Shown: positions 24,485 through 37,300 of the stretch, piece by piece | Layout of the letters: every line of letters starts with the position of its first letter | How positions within the stretch are numbered: the first letter of the stretch is position 1 | Origin: Plumapathes pennacea | Lineage: Eukaryota > Cnidaria > Anthozoa > Antipatharia > Myriopathidae | Assembly: GCA_964036295.1 (NCBI GenBank) | Contig: OZ038466.1 | Coordinates: 8,830,001-8,894,000 of the forward strand | Direction of reading: 5' to 3' | Length of the DNA: 64,000 nucleotides | Notes under the pieces: model-generated | The model's database searches: none | Told to the model about the DNA's origin: nothing | Seen by the model: only the letters and a program-made list of their open reading frames with translations | Made by a program: the position numbers and the translations under genes

Positions 24485-27400
24485 TTTTTCCGCCGGTCCA
24501 GATACACTCTTACTCACATGCCAACCTGCATTCATTTCACGGAACCAAATTTGCAAGAACAAAGGGCAATTCCCAGAATACATGTACCCATGTGTGATTG
24601 CCTCCTGAAAGTCATGCTGGGATACGATATGTCCGAGAGAGACGAGGAACGAGTGCAAGCTTTTGAGGACTGCTGCGTGACTGTGAGTGTTATCGACCAA
24701 AATAAAGCGGTGAGTATGCCGCTGAAAAACTTAAGAAAACTACTGGACACCCAAGAGTGGACTAGGATCCAAAGAGCCAACGAAGAAGGGACTGAGAATA
24801 GTAACACAAATGGGGTCCGCGATGGACCACTGGAGACTGGCACAAGGGGCCCACAGACTTTCGGTCAGACGGCCATAAGTCGTTCAATCAGTGATCGACA
24901 GCCTGGGCCCACTGACACGGCTAAATGCAACACAGCGGAACCACATATTCGTGACCAGTTGGAAGTGATGGAGATAAGCGGCGACAAATCAGATAACGCA
25001 CTTGTGAGGCATTTATCACAACATGCTTTCAAAAAAAGCGAAGATAGTGGAGCTACAGGGAAAGTCGTGAAGGAGGGCGCGACCATTGGCAAACTGGATA
25101 CAAAAACAAAGGACTTCTTGCCAGGTAAACTGATAAAAAAAAACTCAGATGGACGTTCTACTCGTGCCTAGCACCAAATCACGCAAATGAGAAGTTGTGA
25201 TATAGGACTTCATTTTCTTAAAGGCCGATTTTCACTAGTGAAGTAAGCGGAGACGGAGAAGGAGACGGAGACGTAAGACACTTGCGCGCGTGTGAAAATT
25301 AGCGAACGGAGACGGAAGCGGAGAAGGAAGCGGTGAAGGAAGCAGAACGGAAGGTTTTCTTTTTCTTGCGTCTCCGTCTCCGCTTACTTCGGTTACGTTC
25401 ATCTCCGTTCGCTAATTTTCACACGCGCAAGTGTCTTACGTCTCCGTCTCCTTCTCCGTCTCCGCTTACTTCACTAGTGAAAATCGGCCTTAAGAGTTTG
25501 CTTTGAAAATTAGCTTGTGGCAACTTTTGCAACTACTTCCGTTCCAAACGTCAACACAAAGAACGCAACTTGATAATTGACTTGGCTCACATTGAGCTGT
25601 TTTCGGATAACTGTCGAATATGATTGTGGTTGCTTTAGGTTTGCGTTTACTACGCTTTCTGATTGATCTAAACAACTTTAGCAGCATTCTTGGCCAATCA
25701 AGAGCAAAAGCGATGTTCTCATTCAAGAAAGCAAGTGGTGATAGCGTGTTCTCGCACGTCTGATTGGTTTCCTGTTCAAAGAAAAGTCAAGCGCGGATTA
25801 CTTTGTTCTGATTGGTTGAAAGTGTTTCTGTACAGCCTCTGTGATTGGCGGTGTACTTACCTTGGTATTGGTTTTCGACAGTCATCCGAAAACTGCTATA
25901 TTATTACTACTAAGACTGCAAAACCTATATTACTGCTACTTATAATAACTTATTGTAGTCGCGAAACGCTTTATCAGTAGCTAACGGTGAAGTACATGTT
26001 AGAATAACAGAATGCTACTGGTGGTAAATGTGCAATGCGTGCTTTTCACAGGTCCAACGTGCTCATCAGCCCAAGGATTAGAATCTTTTTCCGTGGGGAC
26101 CCTCTCACAGTGTTTGACTCGCCAACGAAATTTCAACACCACAGCGGAGCTGACAGAGCACTTTTCAGGTCCTTCTGGGACACACGGCTGTGCCAAGTCA
26201 ACCGAACCACCCCTGCACCGAAAAGAGCTTCATAAAGACGCTATTGCTCCCGTCACTTTCCCTGTGATTGCTGATAAAGCACAATTGTATTGTTGTGACA
26301 AAGAACTGCCAATTGTAGAAACGTTAAACTCAGCGAAATCAGACCGGGAAGTGATTAGTGTTGGAACAGATGACGGCCAAGGAGTCAGTAGTGCAAGCAG
26401 TAGCGGAACTGAAAACGAGGATGTTACCGCCCATTCTATATCAGCCGCACTTACAGCGACCTCAACCAATCAGATCGTGGCATTATCCTCACCAGGCCCT
26501 TGCAGGGTGAGCTCCTCCCGCACTGCTTCTGTTCTGGACGAGTCGTTCATACAACTTTTGAGCAAAGTAGGTTTAGCCTTGTTTCACACAGCAAGCACTC
26601 TCAAAACTCCAGCCATGCTGCAGAACGTCGGTGATTCAAGTCACGCACGGTGTGTCACTCAACAAAACCAAGCCCCCGGACAGTCGTTCATTCAAGAGCT
26701 CGGAAGTGTCCCAGATCAGACACAGGCTATTGTCGCGCAACATGGACGACCTTGTATCATTGCAAAATCAAGAAAGGCTGATGTCACACAAATGGAGGAA
26801 ATTGTCACGTCACTAGGACAGTCTTCCGCCACTCCAGGACAAGGTTTTGTCACGCAAATAGGGGAAATTATCAACCAAGTACAAAAATTTGTCACGCAAC
26901 GGGGACAGAGTAATGTTTCGCAGCAAAAGCAGTCGTCCCTGAGGCACAATCATGTAGACGTAGTGCAAACAGTTGATTCTTGGAAAGCTCGAAAGCCGAT
27001 GTCGTCTGGGCAAATGGTTGCGACGCCACTCGAAGAAGTCACCTCAGCCAGTCAGTTGAAGCGGCAAGGCGCTGATGTTGCACAATCTGAGCCCAGCGTT
27101 GCTCCTTATTCGCCAGCTTACATTGGACAGTTACACCAAGCAATGGACCAAGCGCAGAAACTGCAACGGCAGGAGGAACTGAACCGGCGCCAGGTAGTCC
27201 TTCGAAGCGTCGATTTGGGATCAGTCGATGCTACAGATTGCCTGGAAAAGTCGGCAGAAAGAGAAAGCCCGAAACCTCTTCAACACAGAGCCATTCTTTG
27301 GAAACAAGCCTCTGCCTCACATGCTAGCGTCATCGTTCCCTCCGAGATAACACCTATCCATTCCTTCAAAAATCTACCGTCCGCTGCCACTTCAGTTGCT

Positions 27401-29278
27401 CCAATCCAACTATCAGGGAGAGATGGAAACACAGTCCTTACAGAAGTAAGAAGCCCACATTACGCGACACTACCACATGCCAAGCACGTGTTGGGCACGT
27501 GCACCGCCACACACCCTGTTCACATGACGGTGACGTCCTCGCGCGTGCCACCTGTATTCCCTTTGCCTCCAGCAGAACATGCTGCGGCATTAACCAGTGG
27601 AAGTACAGAGAGCGTATTTGTGTATGAGAGACTACCCACGGGAGCAGTACGCTATTTACAGCCTCCCTTGAAGCCACTTCGCTTTTTGTTGCCTAAGGGA
27701 CATTGGTACCCGTCGCTTTCCACGGTATCCGGTTCTATGCAGCCTGAAGTGCCTGATTTGCACCTTAAATCAACCCAGACTTCCACTTTGTGTTTTTGTG
27801 GAGCTCCTGGCTACATGCCGACAACACAGTCGTTCCCCGCCTACTTTACTCAACAACACAGCCAAGTTTTGGATTCCCTGTCAGGGGGAGCTCGGCCACA
27901 AGCACCTCTCTTGAACCTGCCGACTGGAATCCAATCTCAAGGTACAATTCTCTCTCCTAGTGTACCTCAACAGCACCTCGCTCCTGGCCCCTTTCTTGCC
28001 CAGAGACATAGTCAGCAAACCTTTGTTCTGACTGGGACGGAAGCCCAGGGAAAAATAATACATGGGCCACAACAACCTGGTCCCCTTCTCGCTGGAACGC
28101 AAACTCAAGTATCGACACTGCATCTGAGTCAACGTAAACAGCAAATCATGGTTGGGCCCCCTCTGGCTGGGATACAAAATCAGGGGCCTAGTGAGCTTCA
28201 ACAGCGGCCACATGCGGGGCTTCTCCTTGCTGGGACACAAGCTCAAGGGTCGACGCTGCATCCGAGTCAACCTAAACAGCAATTCACATCTAGGCGCCTT
28301 CTGACTGGGATACGAAATCAGGAGTCCAATGAACTACAACAGCGGCCTCATGCTCGACCCCTTCTTGCTGGAACCCAAGCTCCAAGAACGATAACTAGTC
28401 TCACTGAACATGAACAGCGACCCACATCCGGTCCCTTTAGCGGTACGACGCGAGTTCAGGGGAATAAAATCCGCCCTACGTCTGGACCTGTTGTTACTGC
28501 GAGACAGCTTCAGGAGACTACAACTCGCCCTTCGATACTTCGTCGGACTCCTAAAGTGGTTCACGCACGAGGGTCTTTTTGTGGTCATTCAGATTCACGA
28601 GATAGAGGATCGAAACATCTTCACAGCTGTCCACGAAACAAGCCACCAGTGTGCCTTCCCATTGGAGCACATCACCAGATGGATGTGTGTCGCTCGACTC
28701 GCACACCAGTGCACAGACATGACGTAACGTCGCATTATTCAAGTCCTCATGCAAGATCTCCAGTGCGCTTACCTGCACAAACGTCACTACCGGCTGCCTG
28801 TCACACTCCAACTGATCTACGCAGAAGGCAACTCAACGGCCGAGCCGTCCATAGTGTAGTGCATCCTCAATGGTCGAAACAGACGCACGACTCGATCACA
28901 TGTACCTCTGCCAAAGGACTACGTCACGAGAATTCGTTGAATGGTAGGGATAGACCAGAATTCCAAGACACCAAGTGCTCGTTCGTGACGTCACAAGCTT
29001 ACACTCCGGGCACTTCCCTGGCAAGCTGGTCTGCAAGTCCAAGTCTAAGCCCGCGCCTAGACTTAGCAACTGAAACCTGCCAGTCTTTAAGACCACTACC
29101 TTGTGATGTGACACGTGATAGACACGTGGAAACCACGTGCGTGAAGCGTGAACGTGAGCAAGACTTTCATGCGCAGCGTGTCTTGATCTCTGCTCTGAAA
29201 AACGGTAAGACAAGCCGCAAGCGAAAAGCAAGTGGAAAAGCTGGCAACTTTCAGAAGAGGGTCCGGTTTGCTCTTTAA
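22990..29278 (+). CDS. unrecognised 1332-residue Gln/Ser/Pro-rich protein
   Basis: Five coding exons join in frame: 22990-23040, 23287-23313, 23585-23655, 24502-25124 and 26052-29278, totalling 3999 bp. Residues 1-50 are Ser/Gln/Thr-rich. Residues about 50-125 are the most protein-like part, with hydrophobic runs and Cys residues (RYTLTHMPTCIHFTEPNL, MCDCLLKVMLGYDM). The giant last exon is low in order. It has Gln-rich repeats (VTQ, GQS) and, at about 875-1085, degenerate repeats of about 28-34 residues around LLAGTQxQG. The C-terminus has a basic nuclear-localisation-like stretch, KTSRKRK, and ends QKRVRFAL, which fits the RVxF docking motif for protein phosphatase 1. I do not recognise the family. 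A nuclear, cell-cycle-related role is inference from the promoter and these motifs. Confidence 0.75.
23671..23894. mobile_element. MITE with TAAGGCCATGTCA termini
   Basis: The left end TAAGGCCATGTCA is matched by TGACATGGCCTTA at the right end, and inner segments rich in TTGCAAC/GTTGCAA also pair. The element is about 224 bp and starts 15 bases after the exon ending at 23655. Related GTTGCGAGA/TTGCAAC words occur at about 20545-20640. Confidence 0.75.
24117..24381. mobile_element. non-autonomous element with GTAAGCGGACA repeats
   Basis: Ends of the form ACAGTCAACTCCCTCTTAAC and, inverted, GTCCGCTTACGGGAGCTTCA bracket internal repeats of CTCGTAAGCGGACA. Similar GTCCACTT sequence lies around 37255-37305. 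No frame is present. It lies in the intron before the exon at 24502. Confidence 0.55.
24449..24490. repeat. (TTG)n microsatellite and T-tract at a splice acceptor
   Basis: About eleven GTT triplets followed by eight T residues lie directly before the acceptor ccggtccag at 24493-24501. The run forms part of the pyrimidine-rich tract of that splice site. Confidence 0.9.
25218..25493. mobile_element. TTAA-flanked MITE with long inverted repeats
   Basis: TTAA at 25218-25221 and 25490-25493 flank a 268-bp element whose arms of about 95 bp are nearly perfect complements. They contain CACTAGTGAAGTAAGCGGAG and GGAGACGGAGAAGG words. The element lies in the intron between 25124 and 26052. It resembles piggyBac-type MITEs in target site only; no transposase is seen. 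Confidence 0.8.
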
Positions 29279-30104
29279 AATATCTTGAGTTGAACACTGA
29301 ACATTGTAAGTACCGAAAGTCCCAATGCCAGCGAATGGGCAAGTTGTCGCATGTTTCGTTGATTTCTGAATGTACAAAGCTAGACGATTTTCTTGTATTT
29401 TTTTCCTTGCTAAGACGTCGACGAGGCGAAGTTTGTAGTTTTCTCAAGCAGGTCTTAGGGTACATTTTTTTGTTTGTTTTTCTTCGTTTGTGGTTTGCCA
29501 AAGCATGATAAAGTAAAATGTGAGAACAGATTATACAATTGTCTTGTACTCTGTTTAGAAGTATTTGAAACAAGAGCTAGAAAAGTAAAAACACATAGAG
29601 ACGCCACACACGCGAACACATACACACATGCGCGCGCGCTCGAACAGAAGCAGGTGCATACGTCACACACGCTCGTGCATACAGTCTTGTATCGTGAGTT
29701 GCCAGCATTGTTTCACTGAATTCGAAACTCCAACAACGAAGTAATGCTTTGTGCCGCCTAGGTTTCTATAACCTTTCCCAAACAAAAAAATTAACCCTAA
29801 TTAAGGTTCCAGCCTCAAGTAGCCAGCGACCCGCGCGCGCACACACACACACACACGACTCCATGGCAACACCTAACTGAAAGCTCATAACTTCCGAGAG
29901 TATAAAGGGAACGGTTACGCGTTTTAAGTTCACAACCAAAATCTCTAAGAACCTAAGATAAGGCTTGCGTTGAAAGAAAGACCGAGGTGACCAAGGGCTT
30001 TGTTTGTTGAATAGCCACCAAAACGAAAGACAGAAAAGAAAAGAAAACTTCCTTGTCATCTTGACTTTAATTCCAAGCCTATTCTTTTTGCTGTCGCCGT
30101 TTTC

Positions 30105-30298
30105 AGCCTGGTTTACATGAGCGACACAAGCACATAGTCCTTATTGTTCCCAGTGAAAACAGGTTTGACGGAAGCACAAGGATCAAAACAGTTTGATTCC
30201 TTGTGCTTGCATGCGTTTGTGCTTGCACTTGCGTCGAAGGACCTGTTTTCACTGCGAGATAAGGACTCTTGTGCTTATGTGGCCCATAAAAACCAAGC
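30105..30298. mobile_element. inverted-repeat element (CCTGTTTTCACTG family)
   Basis: The ends gcctggtttacatgagc and ggcccataaaaaccaagc pair imperfectly, and inner CAGTGAAAACAGG pairs with CCTGTTTTCACTG. The element is about 190 bp with CTTGTGCTTGC words. A related sequence occurs at about 63320-63515. Confidence 0.65.
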
Positions 30299-30917
30299 TT
30301 TAGGAACCGTTCTACTTTTACAACGGTTGAACTGTCGTACCCGCCAGCCGACTTGAAGCAAGTAATAAATGCAACAAAACTGACACGCATTTTCCCCAGC
30401 TCAGGCCACGGCAGCCTGGCACTATTGGGTATGATTACTGACCAGCTGCGGGCGCGAGTTTTTGGCGGCCATTTTGAAAATATCAAGAAATTAAAATACA
30501 AGCTGGTAGCGTGAAACGTAAGTAGATCTTATATTTCAGTGACATTGGACGATGCAAATATTTAGACTGTACTTTGTTGGAAACCGATTTCTTTTACATT
30601 TTAATATAGCTTCTGAGAGTACTTGACATTTGTTTCTCTTGTATCTGTGTTCAGTTTCTGCATGGATGTGTGTCTTTAAAGCATTCAAAAATAAATACGT
30701 TATGCGCTGAACATAACTTACAGATCAAGGTAAAAATATACGACCTATAAAGCACTTTTCAACACTGTTTTCCAATACTGACATTGCTGCTACCTTGCAT
30801 TGCAGGGTATAATTAAATAGTCACAGAGACTATGAAGCAACACACTATTGCAGACAGGTTACTTGAGATCAAGTAAGGCATGACTATTATTATATAAACA
30901 ATAAACTGCTTTTGGCT

Positions 30918-31022
30918 TTGGAAATATGCACGGATAATTGTCCGAGGATATTACAGTATCTGTTCTGAGTGAGCTTCGAGGAACATAATGTCCAAGGACA
31001 ATATCCGTGCATATTTCCAATT
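30918..31022. repeat. short palindromic element of about 105 bp
   Basis: GGAAATATGCACGGATAATT is matched by an inverted copy ending ATATCCGTGCATATTTCC. Arms are about 33 bp with a loop of about 35 bp. Confidence 0.8.
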
Positions 31023-31334
31023 GATAGATAGACAGACAGTTGATTTGTACCTTGATAAATAATAATAATATCTTGAATAGTCATCAGGTGGGTCCAGATA
31101 CCCAATATATCTATCCCCCCTCCCCCCCCCTGGGATCTATCCTCTGTTATGTTGATAATAAGGCAAGAGTTGCATCTTTGACTCAAAGCCATGACGTTTC
31201 TTGATCAACTCCATGTCATAGGGTCTCATCACTCTACCCTGGCTGAAATTGCTGCTACTATACTTTGAGTGAATGAAAGTCTAACAGCCACTGTCCAGAC
31301 TTTGTCACACTCCAACTAATATGCAGCCAAAGAA

Positions 31335-34300
31335 TTACGTGAATGGATTTGTCCACAGTGTGCTGAGTCCAGTTGCTTCCTGCAAAAGGAACAAAGCACA
31401 ATAAGATTAATGAATACATAATAAAATAATTAGTCTGACAAAATGTAATATTTATAAATTTATAGTATGGGACCCAGGTATGTACCTTCTTGACACATGA
31501 CTCTCCAAGTTTTTCCAGTGTGAGTGGTGGCAATATTGAAACAACACTGAAAATATGCAAAAAGAAATTAATTAACAGCTACTTTGTGAGCAGGGAACAA
31601 CAGGTAAAACTATACGGCAGTATAAATGACCACACACATTTCTCACATGAGGATAAAGAGCTTGGTATTTGGTAGCTTACACTATTTTGATTATGGTCAC
31701 AATATTATGCAAGAGTTAATGATTGATGTCAATGCATCACAAGAAAGATGAGTAACATAATAATATTATAAATACAGAGAACTAAATATCACAAATATTC
31801 AAAAAGACTCACTTTTGTCTCAGAACAGTTGGTTCATCAAAGTCACTCAATGCCTGACTGTACATGCTTGACCCTGCACTGTGAATTACTCTCTTTGAGC
31901 TTTTGTGTGTGTTGTGACTGCCCAGTCTAGAATGCCGCTCTGCATAAATATTAGATCAAAGTATTGATACGTATACTGGAATTATATGCATGGTTGATAT
32001 AATAAAGAAGGATAAAAAAGGACAAGACAAAAGATCAAACCTAATGATTATGAACAATAATACATAGTATAACAGAACAGAATTCACCAAATGAATAAAT
32101 AGATGAATTCAACAAATTGATGCCAGTCTTTTATTTGAAATGTAAGTGTTCTTACATGTTTGTTCTCTTTATTTTGATCAGAAAAATTATCCAGTCACAA
32201 AACATGACTAAATCTGCTATGTATAACTTACAGTACTGATAATTTTTAGTGACAGAACCATTTTCTTTACGAAAAATTGACTGAATCAATTTATACATAC
32301 AGTCAGTAATCCTTGTATTTTTTTTTTTTTTGCTGTACCTTCTTTTTTTGGCAGTCTTTGCAGTTGTTTCTGCATTGTTCCAACCATTGTGGGCATATCA
32401 TGATCTTCTGCGTGGGACTTTTGTAATGCCATGTAAAGAATTCAAAGATCAGTAATGGATTAGACATGACACTGAGAATCTAATGACACTTGTTGTTTAT
32501 GCACTTTATCCTGTGTGTCAAATTATGTCACTAGACAACTACTGTTTAGTACATAAACCTAATATATATATGTATAGAGGATATTACACGGCGGCGTGAA
32601 GATATGAATTTTATTTTCGAGTGGTAAAATATTGTTTTTACCACAAGAAAATAAAATCCATATCTTCAAGCCGCCGTGTAATTTTCTTTTTATTATATTA
32701 GACACAAGTGTTTTACGAGAAATTGCACAAACAACCATGCAAAAGCGGGAAATGATGCCAACGATATCCTCACTAGTGAGGATATGGAAAATACGCCACT
32801 CAGGTCCTGGATGTAGTTTTGTATGGATTTTACGCACGGTATATTTTCCAGTAAAACACTCACATCTATATAATAAATATATAATACCTTCAGGTTTATA
32901 TGAACTGAATGCTAATACTCATCTAATTTTATAATCATTGCATGAATGTTTTAATATTCAGTATTTTTGTATATAATTATGTATGGTACAGTATGCGAGG
33001 GTGCATAGGTGCTATATTGTGCCTAAAAATTCTTGTGAGGATAAATAATTAAAGAACTTACTAGCAATTCATGAACTGAAGAGGTTGCAGCAAAAGATTC
33101 AAAGCTAAACTCTTTATTCCTGTCCATTAGCCTGCACAAAGAAAACAATGTACAGTTTTCAGTACTAGGATGTGCACTACACAGTAATCTACAGTCTGGA
33201 CAATAATCAACATCTTCAATCATGACTTACAGTACATACATTTTTTACATTAAATATAGTAAGTCAGAAACTGGGGCAAAAAGTTGGATTACCTCTGCGT
33301 TGCAGCTCTATTTGCACTTGCATGCGAATACATTGTGTTCAGAGTTCTTCTTGTTGTTTCTCTTTCATTCAGTCTTCTTTGGACCTCTTCTGCTTTCCTG
33401 ACCTGTAGCAAACGTAATGTGTTTTTATATATATCAAAATTAAGTTCATGATTAAACTTTTAAAACATTGCTTATATTTTATTGTGACAGACCCAAGCAA
33501 TGTGTCACTGTTAGTTGATACACTGTACAATGTTTTCCTAGCACACATAATCAGTCAATAGATAAACATGATTTTGCACAGCCTCATACCTCCTCAGGGT
33601 CAGGTTCACGTTCTCCAAACTCTAATCGATATGCCGCCAATGGTGGAAAATCAACCTGAAAAATACATAAATTTCAGTGTGGGATCCTTGCTAACATAAA
33701 TAACATTGACACAATAATATGAGATAGCACATGTATATGAACTGCAGATAGAGAATGACAGTGAAAGTGACCTTTGCAGTTATGAAGCAACTTAAGCAGT
33801 TGCAAAGATAGCCTGCCAGGAGAAAAAAAAGTTTTTTCCCTGCTATCTTTGCAACTGCTTATTAAGTTGCTTCATAACTGGGTCACTAATTCACTGTCAT
33901 AAAATACATTGTACCGCAGTGTACAGTACAGACAAATGCCTCAGGGACCATGTAACAGACCAGAATAGGCTGGAAAACCTTCTATTTTATAGGGAATAGC
34001 TCAGCAAGGTACAGTATTGGGACAAAATGTTATTTTCACAATATTTGCAACTTTAAACAAATAACTAAGACACCTTTGGAAATTTCTGCTCTATGAGTGT
34101 GGCCCTTGAAGGCTTTGTCTTGCTGGACTTTCTCCCAGACTTTGCAGATCCAGTGACTGTTTCTTTTCCATTTTCACTGTCAGCAACACTTGGAGAGGGC
34201 TGTCAAGAACATTAAGACTCCAGTATTATGCTAAAATGGTATGAAGTTGACAAAGATTGCATGATCAATGTTGTTTATGATAGTGGTGGCCAGTGGCCAA

Positions 34301-37300
34301 CACTATGAAACAACTACAGTACGAGAATACTAGATAATTCCAAGATATCCTGATCCTGGAGAAATTAATACCTATCACCACCTTCAGCTATAATACTAAG
34401 AGGCAGCACCATTTGACAACATTCAGTACTCACAGTCATCAACTGCCTGTGGCCATGCATTGTGCTCTGCCAGTGATCTGCTTTGGTAGTGTCCTTGCCG
34501 GGGCTATGGTCAAACTGAACTTTTTTCTCATTCTGCCCTTGCTCCTTCTTTTTGATTGGCCACTCTTTACCATACTGCTTTTTGATTGGCCACTCTTTGG
34601 CATAATGCTTCACATCTTCCCAGGACAGTTGGCCTGTAAATGGTATAAAAATAATGACAGATGACCATACAGTAACTTGAACCCTGGATAAACTGGATAA
34701 CTGCTAACACAAATATTAATTGCTGGATCCATTGAGGACTTACAGTTCCCAACTATTACAGTTCAAAGTTCAAACTGCTGTTGTAACTCTGCCCGCCTCG
34801 ATTAGCTTGTGCTACCAGCGGTGCAGTGTTTTCAGAAATGTATTCTGTAATGTAATATGAATAAAAAAGTGTGTGTGAAAAAAGTGTGTGTGCTGACTGC
34901 CAAACACACTTACCTTCTTCCATAACTTTTTCCAAATTCCCATCAGCTGTGATATATTCCCAGAAGTCTTGCACATCATGTAGTTTTTCTAAGAAACCTT
35001 CTTTTCTGAGTTGATTCTCTAGACTGATAACCTGTAAATGTGCACAAGAGAGTCACTTTTAATTCGTGTGCAGTGAGCAGATCCACAAAAACTGCCAACA
35101 TAATTGCATTAATTAAGGATTACATGTCCTGACAGCTCACACTAGAGAGTAAAAATTGAATATTGAACTATTAGCAGCTGTAAGAATAATTAATTCTGAT
35201 GATCAACATGGCTCACTTTCCTACAAGAGTGCTTGGGAGAATTTGTGTTCTATCATGAAATTTAATTTCTTACAGTGTGATGGAGCCAAAGGGTTGCCAC
35301 TATTGCACAGTCAAGCAATCTTTTTTTCAAATTTAAAGGGGTCCTCTCAACCACAATCCTTTGTGCACTGAAATCCTTGAAATTGAAAGATGAATAGCAA
35401 TCCATTTCCATCCGACTTGTTTGAGAAGAATTTTTTTTTTAATCTAAAAGTGCTACTAACCTATTTTTCTTCTGCTTAATTATATTCTTTTTTTTTGGGG
35501 GGGGGGGGGGGGGGGTATGGCCTTACCTTGTAATACTCTGTATGCTGTACTCTTCTTTTGAATGTTTCATCATTCAAAACTTCTGATTTTGGTAATCTCA
35601 CAGAAATCTTATGTCTTTGTTTTTCCTAGTGGAATCAGTTATCATACATGTAAGTCATAACAACACAAAAGCAAATAACTGTAAAATATATAGAGGATAA
35701 TACATGGGCACACAGATATATGAATTTTATCTTTGAGTGTTCATCTGGATATCCCACAAGTGAGCGAAGCGATGAGCATGAGAAGATAATTTTCATATTT
35801 CCAAGCATCCGTGTATTATTCTGTTTATTTCATAAACTCTGGTGTGATACAGAGATTTCCACCCTTAAAGTGCACATAAGCCCAAAAATGATATCTTTAC
35901 AATCGAATCTACATGACGGAAGTATGTTGACTATTAGAATAAGTCTGTGTTTTAACGCTGCGCCTTTGAGTTATAAAGGTTTATATTTTGAATATGGTAA
36001 TGACGTGACGTCAAAGAAGGAACAATTTATTATACAAAATCTTGTTGGCAGAGATAATTGACATTTTATCAACGTCCATTTTATATTTGAATTCTGTGTA
36101 AATGATTTTACCAAATACTTTGTATGAATCTGGAAACAGTTCCAATCACGAAGAGAAAGAAATAACATTGAATTACTCCTTTGACGTCACGTCATTACCA
36201 TATTCGAAATATAAACCTCTATAACTTATAGGCGCAATGTTGAAACACAGAAATAATCTAATAGTCAACTATTCACTTTATGTAGAATTGATTGTGAAGA
36301 TATAATTTTTGGGCTTATGTGCACTTTAAGAAATGAGAAAACATGCAAGATCACTGCTTGGCTGATATCAATACACATAAAAATACGATACTTTTTTGTG
36401 TGCTCAGATTCAACATTTCTCAGTGGCGAAAATCTCTGTATCTCACCAGAGTTTATGTAATAACAAAGATATAAAAATTAGTATTTTATACAGTATGAAT
36501 GGACATAAGGAAGGTGAACAAATTAACCTCTTGGTCTTTGGCCTTTTGTTCCTCATCCAACATCTTCATCCTGTTTTCCCGCAGTTGTTTTCTCTGCAGC
36601 TGAACCTTCCCTTCTAATGCTTTTTTATACACTGCTTTATAATGGTCCCGTAGCTGCTGAAGATCTTCAATAATTTGATCATGTTCCTATAGATTATGTA
36701 AAAAGACATACTCAGATACTGTACACTATAAATTTTTCCATAAGTCTTCATCTGTGTTAACTCAGTAAAAGTTGATTTCATGGACCAACTGTAAGTAAGC
36801 CTACTTGGCTAATGTTATATAGTACCGGTAGTGTATATTGTGTACATTGACAGAGACATTGATTTGTATAAAATGCAAGGATTGCATTCTTTTGGGACTA
36901 TCCCACCTATTCCTATTCCAGAATAGCCAGTAATCATGTTATTTTGGGATCAACATATTCTGATTCCAGAATAAACTGAATATAGTATAGTATTCCATCC
37001 ATTCAGCTGCTGCTGATAGTGGAATGGATGAAATAGAATTTGGAATTAACATAATAGTATATATCCTATTGACAGTAATCATGTTCTTTTGATTTTTTTT
37101 TTTTGCCATATTTTGACAGGTCAGCTATTCTGTTTTCAGAATAGTGCAAAGTCTGAGGCAGACACTCTCAGGACTAGCATTTAGTGTCTGCCTTGGAGAG
37201 AGTTCAGTTACAGACAAACAAAAGAAAATTAGCAAGGACCAAATCTGCATGCTGTCCACCTTACACAGGTGTCCACTTTAGAGAGCTGTCCACTTAGAGA

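Larger units (their letters stand above)
29279..31334. other. convergent intergenic region
   Basis: This region separates the plus-strand gene ending at 29278 from the minus-strand gene ending at 31335. It holds CA/CG dinucleotide runs at about 29600-29645 and 29828-29858, the inverted repeats listed separately, and AATAAA at 30366. I found no coding exon. Confidence 0.6.
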
